Below are positions 33,548 to 46,285 of a stretch of DNA of 64,000 bases, piece by piece; positions within the stretch are counted from its first letter, which is position 1, and every line of letters starts with the position of its first letter. The position numbers and the translations under genes are program-made. Under the pieces are notes generated by a model. It worked only from the letters and a program-made list of their open reading frames with translations. It had not been told where the DNA came from and did not search any database. Source of the DNA: Rhytidiadelphus loreus (lineage: Eukaryota; Streptophyta; Bryopsida; Hypnales; Hylocomiaceae); NCBI GenBank assembly GCA_947034895.1, contig OX344764.1, forward strand, positions 48,341,348-48,405,347, written 5' to 3'.

Positions 33548-34947
33548 GAATGCAACCTCTCATACCACAACAAAGCTTGAAAATGTCTAACATTCCAATG
33601 ACATTAAGAATTAGATTACACCCAACTTTAGCATGATTTTCTACATGATTTTGCTAAAATTTGTAGATTACAATTTTAGCATGATAGCAACATTGAAGAA
33701 AGAAAAGACTCTACCTCTAATTGTGCCCAATTTGGTAAAATTTTTGCTAATTGCAATGGAAGACATCCGTATTCCATGAAATGTTTTAACCAGAGTTCAA
33801 ATATTGTCTTGCATATCTTGCCATGACCAAAAGCATATCCAGTGCACCAAGGAAAAAACTACCTAAATAACTACTTTTCGATGTGTCCAATGTTAATCAA
33901 GTCCATCATTCTCTATACAAATGCGGTCAGCACCGAATGCTACCAAATCATTCACCCATTAGCTTGTTGATATGAATTTCTTGTAAACTTACCTAGATTG
34001 TCTGGATGTAGAACAACAAGTTGCTTAATTTTCTTGTGATCGTTTGAAGATGTGTTTGGTTCTAGTGAAGGCATATAGATGCTTGGTGTTTTGGAAGTGC
34101 GATGCAAACGCCTTTCTTTTTTCTTTTTTCTTTTAAACGATGCATACGCTTTTAGGAAAAAAAAATTTAACGATGCAGACGCCTTTCAAAGCCAAAAGGT
34201 GAACTATAAATTTATGAATGCTCGATAATATTCAAACTATCTAGAATAGAATAAGACGATGGAATTTCATAGGCTCAAGAGCCAATTCAGAACTACCTGT
34301 CTAGTTACTTGCGCAAATTATGAAGCTCTCGAACGGAAATTTGCTTGAGTCAATAGCTGCATTCAGATCCTATCAAATGCTAAAATTTGCACATTGGCTT
34401 GCTATCACGCTATTAATAACATAACAAAGAGCCAATAAGGAGTGCAAGGACTGTGTAAGAATGTTCATGTAAATGCAAATTCAGAAATCCAATCTTAGTC
34501 TAGTCATTACAGAAAGAGCTACATATTCTGAATTTCACAAAGCAATGGTGAGCAGTCAGACAAGAGCAAAAAGGAATGTAAAGGCGTTATCTAGATCTCA
34601 CCTCTTTCAATGACTCCTGCAGGTTCGGTCGCTACAGAACTCCAATGCCAACTCCAACGCTGAGGTGAAATATCAATGCCGTCCAAGTAAAAAACCTAAA
34701 AACAGGTAAAACTATTCGCTGCCAAAGTTGCAGAAAGTTGCGGAAAGTTGAAAAACCATTTGTCGCTTCTGTTATGCAGGCCGCGATGAACAATAGCTTG
34801 CAACTTGCAAAATCCTCAGATATGCTAGCTTCTCACGTTTTGCAGGCCGCTCCATAACCCCGCTCATCCGTTTTGCAAGACGGGTGGGGCAAATTTGCAG
34901 CTTCCTCCCCACCAGTCATCCGTTTTGTAAGACGGGTGGGGATGCTC
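33548..34947. other. Right part of the Harbinger element, no gene seen
   Basis: There is no open frame or motif I recognise. GC content rises towards the right end, where CATCCGTTTTGCAAGACGGG and its variant appear twice (34866 and 34918) as subterminal repeats. Confidence 0.4.
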
Positions 34948-34988
34948 TTAGCATGCACTGCCACTGCCTTGTCTTGGATCTATAGTAA

Positions 34989-35368
34989 GGGCCAGTCTCC
35001 ATTAGCCGGTTGGACCTCCATGCGCTCGAGGGGTTGAGACCTCCAAGTCGGAGGGCGTCCAGCGTCGAGCAGGTTTCCATTGCTCAACCAAAGGACCAGA
35101 CCTAGAGGGCCAAAATTAAACTTGCATTGCTGCATTACCTTTATTGAATTACCATTTCACTAGGGTCCGGCATAGTGTGCTTCCTGCCAATGGCAATTAC
35201 TGGCATCCATTTAAAATAGGAGGTCCAGAGGTAGGGTCTGGCCCTTCTAGCCCTGCGCTCCCTATGAGCATGGGTTGGAGCCTAGACCTCTAGGCAAGTA
35301 GCCCAGCCTAATGGAGCCCCCCGGACCCATTTAGAATTGGAGGTTAAAGGGCTAATAGAGACGAGCTC
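34989..35368. mobile_element. Tourist-like MITE (380 bp) with TAA duplication
   Basis: The left end GGGCCAGTCTCCATTAGCC and the reverse complement of the right end GAGCTCGTCTCTATTAGCC agree at most positions and continue with CCTTTAACCTCC-like bases. TAA flanks it at 34986-34988 and 35369-35371. The 3-bp TAA duplication with such termini fits a non-autonomous PIF/Harbinger (Tourist) element. The interior is GC-rich (GGCCCTTCTAGCCC, GGACCCATTTAG) and non-coding. Confidence 0.75.
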
Positions 35369-36179
35369 TAAGTTACATGGGTGTGGAATATGTAGGTGAG
35401 ACGTCCCATTCCTAATCACTTAGAGCATCTCCACCTGTCCTCCAAAATGGACGACTTATTAAGAAAGGCCTCCAAAACCGCCCTACCCATCCTCCAAAAC
35501 AGATGACTAGCTTGGGAGCTACAACTACCGACTTGCAAACGGGGTCATTTTGCCTACCACTCCACAGCCTGCAAACAACAAAAGACAAATTGAAATCCGC
35601 TTTTCGTATGGTCTGCATGCGCTCCATGCAAAGTTATTTTTACCTCCGCACATTGCCTTTCACCTCCGGACCACTCTGGTTTACTCTTCCGATGATATGC
35701 TGTACTAGACTCTGATATTTTTTTCATTGTTGCAAGTGTTTTGAGTTTTGGTTTGCTACATCTGTAACTAAAGGTATGTGCACACCTGGCCTTATGGTGG
35801 CGATGTTAAGGTATTAAATGAGCTGTAAATTGTAGCGCGTTCTGACCTGGGTGCTTAAATATCCACTGAACCTACATGGCAGCCGAGGTGGCATGGACTT
35901 CACAGCGCTACTACACCATTAATCACTTCTTTATTACTGGCCCACCACTACGAAAGTACTCCATAACAACAACTTGGTAATCTTCTAAAAATGAAGATTT
36001 CAGAACTTGACGACCGCTCTTATCAAATGGAGCTCTCGACAGCCCATTAACGTAAGAGCACTAGGTGCCCAAGGCAGAAATTAAAAGGACCCCACTTGGA
36101 AAAATAAAAAATAACTCAATTTTCAAACAGCCACCTTGTGTGTATTTGAAACCCTCTACAATTGTGAGAATATATGGAT

Positions 36180-36790
36180 CTATAGGCAATGTCTTTATAC
36201 GAGTGGTGTGATGGGAGGTAATACAACCTATATGGGATATGTAAATTAAGATTAGTAGAAGTTCAATCACTCACACCTAGTTAAGTCAAAAGCAAGATTT
36301 GTGTTCAATGTAGAACTTCAGATCTCATTTTGTCATAGTAGAATAATTTTTTTTAAGAAATTTTATACTAATAAAAGTTGTTAAATCAAGATAAATTTCA
36401 TCACCAAAAATCTGTTAGAGATTTCAAGCCTCCAAAAAAAAGTTAGGGACAAAATTCAGAGAAGAGTTCAAAGGGACATTTTCTTTGGCATTTTCAAACA
36501 TCCTCCTTGAATTTTTGTCCCTAATTTTTTATTGGAGGATTTAAATCTCTAATGGATTTTTGGTAATGAAAGTTATTTTGTTTTTACAACTTTTCTCAGT
36601 TTAAAATTTCTTGAAAAAAATTATTCTACTATGACAAAATGAGATCTAAAGTTCTACATTGAACATAATTCTTGCGTTTTGACAATGAGTGGTCAAGCTC
36701 TCATCCTCAAATTGTCCCATATCCTTTGAGGATTCATGATGAAAAATGGATACTATTGTAAAAACAATCTCTCCACTCAATGTGAAAAAG
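36180..36790 (+). repeat. Dispersed promoter-like module interrupted by a fold-back
   Basis: GTCTTTATAC and CATATGGGATATGTAAA-like sequence (ATATGGGATATGTAAATTA, near 36230) match the left arm at 1020-1065. After the fold-back, GGTCAAGCTCTCAT and TCCCATATCC match 1173-1212. So one copy of the 940-1420 arm sequence has had a fold-back repeat inserted in its middle. Confidence 0.45.
36310..36665. repeat. Fold-back (hairpin) repeat
   Basis: The arms are GAACTTCAGATCTCATTTTG at the left and the reverse complement of CAAAATGAGATCTAAAGTTC at the right, with further pairing inward (CATAGTAGAATAA, CAAGATAAATTTCATC, TTTCAAGCCTCC). It is the same family as 53411-53763 and 54635-55000. Confidence 0.75.
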
Positions 36791-37668
36791 GCAACAAATT
36801 GATTTGATATCATTTCCAGGATTTTGAATTTCCTTACGATTAATCTTCCTTGTATTTAGCAAGATGATTTGTTAATTTTCAAAATCATTCAGATTTTGAA
36901 ATTTTAATTATGTTTTGCAGAGGGTGACCTCTGTCTGTAGTGTGTGGTTGAAGAAGTATGAGTCATGTGTGAACTGCGGGTAGTTAAAAAACTCTGACAG
37001 CACTTCCGAACCTGAGCTCCACAAAAAAAAATAATTTCCTTCTTACGCGGAAGTTTTATCTTTTAACTTATTCAGCTTTCTTATGTTGGACTTATTGTGA
37101 ATGATTTGAATGGATCAGGTTGTAAATGAATTCACATATGTCCACTATCCAGTGTTGGAGATTCCAACTTAGTCGAAAAAATAAATTGTACAATTCATTT
37201 CTAAATGGTTTATTTTCACAATTTCTCAAAAGAAATCAATAACAAGGTTTAATTTTCTCACTAGAAAAATCTCATTGTTGGATTATCATGTTTCAATCCC
37301 ATCTTAGAGGTATTAATAATTTATTTGATTTTTCAATCTTGCACCAAATTCTAACTAATAATTTGGTAAAGATGGAAATGAAATTGGATATGTTTTGAAA
37401 TCTATTTCCTAGACTTTCAACTCAATTCTTCAAAACAATACAAAAATTTATTTCAAAGTCTATAGTCTAGTAGAAAATACACTTTTTTATACATGAAAAG
37501 TGTTAAAATCGTATATATCAATTATATAATAGGAAAAATATAGATTGATAGTGAAATTTGACCTAAAGGTCATTGTTGAGGGTGTTTTTGGTGTGAAAAA
37601 TAAACAACTAATTGAAAAAATTCACACTAATCTCGAGTGCTACTTGTACTTCATGAAATAATTTTAAA

Positions 37669-38615
37669 TTAACCCCTAAAGGTCAGAGACTATGTTTTCA
37701 CCAAAATTGTCATTTCTAAGACAAGCACTTTATTTATTTATTTTAAAATTTTTAGAAATATGTAACCGTAGGATCTTGTAGTATGGTGGTTTGAAAAGAT
37801 TTTGAAAAAAACCCCAGAAGTGTCCACCGTGTAGATTGCAAGATATTAGCATTTGAAGTAACAAAATTTATTTTGGGGGCCCTACAAAAAACCAGGCAGC
37901 TACACTTCACAAGGTCACGTTTGTATGAAAAAATGTCCAAAGAGGTGGTTATTCTTTGGATTCCTCCTTCAAGGCAAGTTGGCTAGATGCTTGAAAATTT
38001 TCAAATCATTTGAAATTGTACAACATATAAGAAAAAAACATGAAGTAGAAAGAAATAGAGAATGATTAAAAGTACTAAATTGTTAACAATTTATTTATAG
38101 AATTGAAAAATGCCAATCTCAATGGCTAATAAACAATATACACCTGATGTTGTTGTTGTTTTCCAAAAATATTTAAAATTGAATTAAATAAAGGACTTCA
38201 AAGTTTATTTTAGAGTAGAGATTCCATAACTACACACAAATTAACCCATACTAAAATTCCTCATAACTTTCAACTCATTAATCAAAATGGAATGATTCAA
38301 AGCTTACCACACACACACATAGATATATATATATATATAGAGAGAGAGAGAATCAATTTCCAGTTTTTATTTTTTTTAAAGTGATTTTCATAGAACTTTT
38401 TTTTCTGCCCAGGTTGCCCGCGGAACATTGATAATTATATATCATGCAATAACTTTTGAACCATGTAGTCAAAAGTTATGAAAATTGTTGGATCTTAAAG
38501 CTACTCTTTGGGCACGTGTTGTGTAGAAATTTCAAAGAAAAAAAATTTGATTTGTAGTAAACTGTCCAAAGTCACTATGTTGTCAAAAAATGCATTTTGG
38601 TCCTTTAGGGGTTAA
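37669..38615 (+). mobile_element. piggyBac-like MITE copy F (complete)
   Basis: TTAACCCCTAAAGGTCAGAG (37669) to GGTCCTTTAGGGGTTAA (TTAA 38612-38615), 947 bp. Its termini are the best preserved of the set: 14 bases from TTAACCCCTAAAGG are matched exactly in inverted form at the other end. The (CA)n(TA)n(GA)n tract at 38308-38353 is inside. Confidence 0.85.
38308..38353. repeat. Compound microsatellite (CA)n(TA)n(GA)n
   Basis: CACACACACACA, then a TA run, then GAGAGAGAGAGA within copy F. Other copies have a shorter TATATATAT at the same place, so it expanded from a short ancestral run. Confidence 0.9.
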
Positions 38616-41600
38616 TTGGATTGTTTTTGCTATATTTACAAATTAATTTTCACTTTTAGTCACAAAAATTATAACTATGGCATTTTTTCATGAAGAAAAA
38701 AATTATCAAAATGATTGACAATTCATAGTGTTACATAATAAAAATAGAATTTTGATATATGAACGTAATTTAAGAGGGAAAATTTAGCTTAGACATGATC
38801 TTTGAGTATTCCTCAACAAATATGAACCTATCTTGGGGTTAAGGGATGTTGCAGCCAAAGTTGTTTGATGGATGACTTGACTCTTCATTGTAGAAACAAA
38901 GAGTGCATCCATTGGTCCAATAGTTGTAGCATTTTCGTGACTACTTTGATCGTGGGGGTCGTGTCCTTTATAGGTTAATGTTGTGAAACATAATGTAATG
39001 ACAACTTCGGAAAAAAAATTGCTTAGAGTATTTAGCATTTTTTGGTAGCTTAAGCCTTTTTTACTAGATTACTACAATCTTTCGCATTTTTAAAAAAACC
39101 AAGCATATTTAGCCTTTCATTCCAATAATTAAAATGAACATATTTAAAATAGCTTAAGACAGTTTTTTTCAACAACTAACTTATTGCACAAGAAAAAGAA
39201 TGCTTGTCATTTTACATAATTAGGGAGTCAGAGTCAATAGCTCCAGCAGCTCCTAGTACTATTTACTGAACATAAAATGGGTACTTTATTTCAGTTTTTA
39301 TCCACCTGTCATTCTAGGTTGGTCTCTTAAGACATTATGTAGTGCAGTAGGCAGTGACTGCCTCTTTTAGGTGCATAGTGGGTGCATAGTGACAAATTGT
39401 GTTACTATGCATCCAAAAATTTTAAAACTAAAAAAATAATTAATGAATTAATAATCCCTCCTTCTCCCTTTGGTTTTTAAAAATTAATTTAATTAATTAA
39501 ATTCCTCCTCTCCCTCCCCTAAGAAACTTGTAATTTTCAAAAACCAAACTCACTACAATCAATATAGGACAAACTTCCTTGTATCCGTATTAGTATGCTA
39601 TGTATGCGTATCCATAGCTTTTGCCGTATTCTATACCTATAGACTGTATCATATTTTGTATCCATATCCATATCCCTTGTATCCATATTCGTATCTTGTA
39701 TCGTATCTTCTATTCATATTTGAATTGTCTAGATTGTATTTGATGGACATCAATGGCTTGAGATCTTTCAATCGACAATAGTGTGTGTGTAGGGTGCATT
39801 TTTTTAAAAACAAATCAACAATTCTCAATTTTTTCCACAGAGGGAGGTTGGTTACTGAATCACAAACCAAAAATGATAGCCTCTTTGGGGTGCATAGTGG
39901 ATGGGGTAGTCTTATAAAATCCGACTTGCAAAGTGGATGGCCCCCTATTTTGCAAGCCGCATTTTGTAGGATGGGTGGTTATGCTCTTAAGCATCTATAC
40001 ATATTTGGAGCATAGTTTTTTTGAGTGCCAAATTTTTCCTATGTACAGAAAAAGAATTTGGAAGGATTACATATTTTTCTAGAATTTTATTACACAAAAC
40101 ATAATTACTATGAATTTTTTAGTGAAAGATTCTCTTTGACCTACAATGGTGATATAGACCTTTCTATTTCTAACTATAGGTTCATTGCAAAATCAACCAA
40201 GGACTGGTTGCAATATTGATAGCCTTGTAGTCAATCATAATGTGCCAAAATTGCTCTTTGAATTGTACAACAACTTCACAAAAATACAACAATCTATCGT
40301 TAGGAATACAACAATCTGTAAGTTGGGAATAGGAAAGTGATCAGAAATAGGTTGTGCCCCTATTTCACATCCATCAATAGCTAAGTAGACAAGTGGAGGC
40401 TCAATGGGATGAGCAAGGTGCATTGAAGGAAAGACAATGCACATGATAAGTTATGAGACTTTGCAAACCATTTTGCAATTGTTTGCCTCTTACCCAAAAT
40501 AATTAGAAATCAACAAACTAACTTACATTATTTGGCCTTAATCCCAAGACACTGACTATAATGACTACATAACTTACATATGCTTCTATCATGTTAAAGG
40601 ACCGTTCACACTAGGACTTAGGTGCAAATTAGGACCAATATTACAAAATGAATATTTGTAGTCTATTCACACCGGTTGTCATCTCTGTGTGTTGTCTTTT
40701 GAGTAGATAGTGAGGGATAGGTGCATTTCTATTAATGCACTTCCTCCCCATTCACTCAAATACCTCCACCTTGGTTTTAATTTTTACTAATCCCCCTTTG
40801 CACCCCACTACTGTATTTGTGATTATTATTATTTTTAAATTTCACCTACCCCCCCTCCTATTTGTAATTTTAGGAGCTAGGAAAGAGTTGTAAAACAATA
40901 TGGGATATGTGAGCCCATATATGTATTCCATATCTATACTACATCCATATCTCGTATCCACATCCCATACTAGTATCATATATCCCATATCCCATAACCC
41001 ATATTCATATATCTTATTTTTCAAAATCAACGATAAATGGAGGGAGTGGGAGTTTTGTAAATATTATTGACGGCTATCATTTTTTTCCAAGGGGGGGGGC
41101 AGTTAATGGACAAGTTCTTGTAAACACAAGAGATCCCTAAACAAACCCCCTAATTGACTAGATTGACGGCGAAGCAAGGTGGTCTTAATTTTTTCAACAA
41201 TGGAGATTATTTTTCCAACAAGGGTGGGGGACAAGGTGGGGTGTTATGATGATGAAAGGGATGGCATTCAATTTTGATTGAGTTCATTCATCAGATCAAT
41301 GGCATTCAGGGTGGTAAGAATTTTTTCTTGTTGGATCCAACGGTGGGGAATTTTCTAATGGGGGAAGGGAAGAGTGTTATGTAATCACTATAGATAGTCG
41401 CTCTTTGGACTTGAACCTATGTGGTGTGGCATGTAACATCAATGTTAGCTCCCGAACGAATTGCATGATTTATGGTAGTTCCTAAAAATGCAACCGCACT
41501 TATGTAAATGTGAAATCAAGAAGAAATGAAGATATTGGGGAATTAGGTCCAATGTTTTGTAGTGGACACTTTTCACTGGAAATACAAAAGAGTGGTGCCG

Positions 41601-41624
41601 AAGAAGTCGGCTAGCTCGTCATTC
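38616..41624. other. Unassigned AT-rich sequence with ATCCCAT-rich stretches
   Basis: I recognise no genes. At 39590-39720 and 40900-41010 degenerate repeats of TATCCATATC and ATATCCCATA type occur on the plus strand. Short frames (39649-39870, 40842-41030) overlapping them are Tyr/Gly-rich artefacts. The right end of the second Harbinger-type element falls at 39986. A run of nine Gs occurs near 41091-41099. Confidence 0.4.
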
Positions 41625-42490
41625 TTAACCCCTTAAGTTCCTTGACTATGTTTTCACCAAAAACACTCCAAAACGGCCATTCTAGTACAACTACAAAATT
41701 TTAGAAAAAAAACATTTTTGGATATAAGTAATCGTAGGATCTTGTATTACACTAGTTAGAAAAGATGTGGAAAAAATTTCAGAAATTTCTACCGCATGGA
41801 TTGAAAGATATAGGCATTCAAATTCATTGAAATCATTTTTTGAGCCTTTCAAAAAACAGGGCAGCTGCGCTTTACAAGCTCACTTTTCTATGAAAAAATG
41901 TCTAAAATGGTGGTGCTTCTTTGGATTCTTTTTCCTAGACAAATTGGATACATGCTTGAAATTTTTTCACATCATTTGGAATTGTACAACATATAGGAAA
42001 AAAATAGTAAGTAGAAAGAAGTAGAGAATGATTCTAAATATTAAATTGTTAAGAATTTAGTTATGGAATTGAAAAATGCTAATCCCAATGGTTGCAATGT
42101 TGTAATAAACAATCTAAATCCTATGATTTTATTGTTTTCAAAAAATATTGAAAATTGAATAAGATAAAGGACTTCAAAGATTATTTTAGAATAAAGACTC
42201 CATAACTTCCCCCAAACTAAAACTCCTCATAACTTTTGACTAATTGATCAAAATGGAATGATTCAAAGCTTTCCGCATATATATAACTCTAGAAAACCAA
42301 TTTCAAATTTTTATTTCTGAGAAAAGAGATTTTCTTTTATCTGCCTGGATTGCCCGGCCGAGGAAAAAAGTAGCATATTAGGCCATAACTTTTGACTCAT
42401 ATTTTCAAATGTCATGAAATTTAGTGCATATGAAAGATATTCCTCATCTCCACCTTCTATTAAAATTTCAGCCTAAAATATGCAAATCGT
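41625..42490 (+). mobile_element. piggyBac-like MITE copy G (right end lost)
   Basis: TTAACCCCTTAAGTTCC opens at 41625. The sequence follows copy C closely (CTCCAAAACGGCCATTCTAG is shared) until about 42490, where it departs shortly after CCTAAAATATGCAAATC. The last 70 or so bases, including the terminal repeat, are missing. Confidence 0.75.
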
Positions 42491-43094
42491 GAATCACAAG
42501 TAATGTGAGCCCCGTAGTTGTCACTTGGGCCTTGGATTTTTTATTTTTTTGCTTTATGCTCATCTTTATGAGTATTCCTATTCAAAAAGTCCTCAAAAGT
42601 GTATTAACATCATGTTCGATAGAAATTCCTACTAATATAGTGTTTCATGTCCAAAAAGTCCGGAAGTACTTTAAACGCATCTATTTACTAAACTTTATAT
42701 CTTTATAGGTGTTTGAAAGGTCATTTAAGAGTTTAAGATAGTTTTGAGTCTGATGGCCAAAATAGTAAAAACACCTAAAGCAGACTTTTGAAGAGTTTAA
42801 CTACAAAAAGACTATGTGATATCTTCATGTTAAGAAAGGAGTAGTTAGAATTGCTATAATCCCTTAAAGTCTTGGAAATCCTATTAAGAATTCATAGGAA
42901 AGCATGCCCTAATTTGCAAAAGTTGGAAAAAATGTCATTATGTGTGACATTGTAAGTAAAATCCATGAATCCAAATTGTTGCAAATTGATGGATGAAGTA
43001 AGGTGTTTCTAACTAAGAAATATGCCAAGAGCGTAACAAATGAAGCTAGATTGCTAAGATTCCCTAGGACAGAAATAATTCCTCCCTAGAGGAA
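42491..43094. other. Spacer between MITE copies G and H
   Basis: AT-rich, no recognisable gene (a 67-codon frame at 42505 has no support). It separates two oppositely oriented copies of the same repeat. Confidence 0.4.
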
Positions 43095-44021
43095 TTAACC
43101 TCTAAAGGACCAAACTGCGTTTTTTGAGAACATAGCGATTTGGGGCATCTCACTACGAATGGAATTTTTATTTTTTTTCTTTGAAATTTCCACTCAACAT
43201 GTGCCCAAGAAGTAGCTTAAAGGTTCAACAATTTTCATAACTTTTGACTACATGGTTCAAAAATTATTGCATCATATATAATTTTCAATGCTCAATGGGT
43301 AGCCCAAAAATTTCCTAAACAATCACTTTTTTCATAAATGCAAATTTGAAATTGGTTCTCTAGATTTATATATATCTGGAGGAAATCTTTGAGTCAATCC
43401 ATTTTGATTTATGAGATGAAAGTTATGAGGTGTTCTAGTTTGTGGGCATATTATAGATTCCCTACTCTAAAATAAACTTTGGAGTCCTTTATTTAACTCA
43501 ATTTTTAATATTTTTTGAAAAAAATAAAATCATATGATGTATATTATTTATTAATACATTACTACCATTGGAATTGGAATTTTTCAATTCCATAATTAAA
43601 TTCTTAACAATTTAGTGTTTTGAATCATTCTCTATTTCTTTCTACTTACTATTTTTTTCCCTATATGTTGTGCAATTCCAAATGATCTAAATTTTTTAAG
43701 AATGTATACAATTTTCCTTGAAGAATGAATTCAAAGAGATACCACCATTTTGGACATTTTTTCATACAAATGTGACCTTGTGAAGTGAAGCTGCTTGGTT
43801 TTTTGCAGGACCCCCAAAAGGATTTTTGTCAATTCAAATGCTAATATCTTGCAATCTACTTGGTGGAAATTTCTGAATTTTTTTCACATATTTTCAAACT
43901 AGAGTACTACAAGATCCTATGGTTACATGTGTTCAAAAATGATTTTCTTGGTATTTGTATTAGAAATGGCAGTTTTAGAGCATTTTTGGTGAAAACATAG
44001 TCTCTGACCTTTAGGGATTAA
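43095..44021 (-). mobile_element. piggyBac-like MITE copy H (inverted, complete)
   Basis: TTAACCTCTAAAGGACC (43095) to GACCTTTAGGGATTAA (TTAA 44018-44021), 927 bp. The internal order is the inverse of copy F. Confidence 0.8.
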
Positions 44022-44637
44022 ATCAAGAGGTAGAATTTAAATCCTCCCATTATTAGTGCAATATCAAAAGTGTAAATTTTCACTTAGCTTTAAGGGACCT
44101 CTTACAAGTTCCTCCAAAAGTTTCACATTTTTTTGGATGCAAAAGATGACTCATTGGGAAGTCAATCATGTTTATCAACATTGAAAAATTCATAGAAATT
44201 ACTCAAATAACGGTAAAATCTCACTAAAAATCAGAATAGAGTATTTTAGCACAAATAAGCACCCATCCAAACTTCATGACATTCCGACACCAACAAGTAT
44301 CCCAACCAACAACGGCAATGACTTTTAACAAATTTACAAAGTTTGCAATGAGTTGACCGGTAGATCAGGACCATATGATGTCCGAATGAAGTCAACTTGG
44401 AGTCTTTTATTACTTTATCAAACCTTCCAAACCACTCAAGCTAGTCAAAACTTTGAAAAAAATGCAAACTCCAACATTTGGGTTTTGAATCTTTTTCACT
44501 ACTTTGATAAATGCTAGTTTTTACTTGCAAAATCACCTGGAAATAGGGGGTTTAGTTTGAAACAAATGAATGTGGGTCTTTTAAAGACAATGGCACAATT
44601 GGTTTGGCATTTGGAGCATTTCTCCAAAAGTTAGAGC
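44022..44637. other. AT-rich sequence without genes
   Basis: I see no coding or structural signal here. Confidence 0.4.
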
Positions 44638-44907
44638 CACTATAAGAACCCCCCGTTTTAGGTGACGAGCCCTAATTTTTTATGACGGATTTTAGGTGAT
44701 GTCAATGTTGACAACCCAAAATTTTTATGTCAACAAAAATGTTCAATGTAACATTAATGTTGACATAAAAACATTGGATTGTCAATATTGATGTTACATT
44801 GGACATTTTTGTTGACATAAAATTTTTGGGTTGTCAACATTGACATCACCTAAAATCCATCATAAAAAATTAGGGCTCGTCACCTAAAACGGGAGTTTCT
44901 TATAGTG
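44638..44907. mobile_element. CACTA-type MITE (270 bp), almost fully palindromic
   Basis: It begins CACTATAAGAACCCCCCG and ends with the near reverse complement CGGGAGTTTCTTATAGTG. The 3-bp duplication AGC lies on both sides (44635-44637, 44908-44910). The arms run nearly to the centre, so a transcript would fold into one long hairpin. It is a different terminal family from 6801-6962. Confidence 0.9.
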
Positions 44908-46277
44908 AGCAATCACAACAATAGTGGTAGAATTTGAATTTTGTTAGTTTTTTATGACATAGGAGTAGAAGTAGGTAATTAGAGGGGAGATGGGGGCCTT
45001 GAATGAGTATAAAAGTCCCCTTCCTCCTCTCTTTGTGCACCCCTTTTTTAAAATTTTTGTACCTTAGCTATTCGCGGCTACGGTGTTGGAGTTTTGGGCA
45101 ATTTGCCAAGGACTCTTTATTTTCTTGCATTGAAGTCATTTGCTCCCTTTTTATATGTTTTATTGCTTACTTCAAAAGACATTAGGGTCCCTTTGAATAT
45201 TGCCATATTTATTTTGTGCTTTGAAGTGATTTAAGTCCCTTGAAATTGTTGTGTTTTTTATTTATTGCATTTTGGTACTAACCCTAAGGAAATTCTAGAT
45301 GAATTCTAGCAATGCTGATAGTTGGAATCCCTTAGAGCTTGTCTTTATGATCATTGTATTGAAGTTTTGTCAAAATACTAAAAATTCTCAAAACTAGTGC
45401 TTTGTGTGGGATCTCACACCATTTGGTTGCTGAAAATTCCCTATCATCTAAACTTTGAGAATACGTGGTCCCCAAGTTTGTGGTGTCATTTCTAGAGAAT
45501 TTGGGTTGGACCAAGCCTCCAAAACATTCATATTAACATCCGTATTGTATTATTTTCTTTGGAATTGGAACTAACCTACCATACGGCAAAGCTATTGCCC
45601 CAAGACAATTTTCAAAGAGTCCTTTAAAATTATTTTATTCTTTGTTATTTGTTAAGTTGGACGTAAACTTGCCCCATATGGCAAAGCTTTTCCCTTCCTA
45701 TTAAAATTATGTATTTTGTTTGGTTAAGGGATTCCCAAAAGGAGACCCAAATATTTGGTTAAAATACCAAAATTTATTGAGCAACAACCAATATTTTAGA
45801 ACTAGTAAAGGTCCAAACAAAACACCAAATCAATTAAGCAACCGGCAAGGGCCAAAGGGTTGATTTTCACATATTGAAAGGAAGAGAGGATTGATTTCAT
45901 ATACTGAAGGCCAGAGAAGGCTGATTTTCACGTACTAATAGGCTAAAGAGGACTGACTTTCACATATTGAGTGGAGAGAACTCAATCCAAACCAGAGTGA
46001 TTATGAGGTTCAATTGACTAAGTGTGTTAACAAGTAATAGCGCCCCCACCCCTTCTTTGTGTAGCTAGACCATGCTAGCTAAGCTCGTAGCTAAGCAAAA
46101 ACTTGAAAAACTCTATGGAAGCTCTGGCGTTGACTCTTGCAAAACTTAAAACTTAAAACTAAATCTAAACACAAGTGCAAATTAGTTCTATAGACTAGAA
46201 AATTAATGTTTGGAAGAAGAGAAACGGTTGCAAAGAAGGAGGACCATCCATTAGAGAATAGTTAACCCCATTAAACA
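44908..46277. other. Unassigned sequence, possible old LTR region
   Basis: TATAAAAG at 45008-45015 is followed by a pyrimidine-rich stretch (CCCCTTCCTCCTCTC), a promoter-like pattern often seen in LTRs, but I found no partner LTR. A loose tandem repeat of about 36 bp (TTGATTTTCACATA with variants) spans about 45859-45985. No gene was recognised. Confidence 0.3.
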
Positions 46278-46285
46278 AGGTTAGA

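Larger units (their letters stand above)
30166..34947. mobile_element. PIF/Harbinger element (4.8 kb) with TTA duplication
   Basis: The left end GAGCATCACCACCCGTCTTG and the reverse complement of the right end GAGCATCCCCACCCGTCTTA match at 18 of 20 positions and continue with CAAAA-type bases. TTA flanks both sides (30163-30165, 34948-34950), the canonical Harbinger duplication. The element carries the C-terminal part of a Harbinger transposase (31892-32280, minus). A piggyBac-like MITE (32594-33547) is nested in it, and AT-rich minisatellite DNA lies near the left end. A degenerate second copy of the terminal motif sits at about 34870-34895. No Myb-like accessory gene was found. Confidence 0.88.
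35423..39986. mobile_element. Second Harbinger-type element (4.6 kb), older
   Basis: GAGCATCTCCACCTGTCCTC at the left and, reversed, GAGCATAACCACCCATCCTA at the right are diverged versions of the 30166-34947 termini. TTA lies outside both (35420-35422, 39987-39989). The interior has no transposase but carries nested repeats: a fold-back (36310-36665) and a piggyBac-like MITE (37669-38615). The pairing of these two ends is inference, since other copies of the terminal motif are nearby. Confidence 0.55.
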
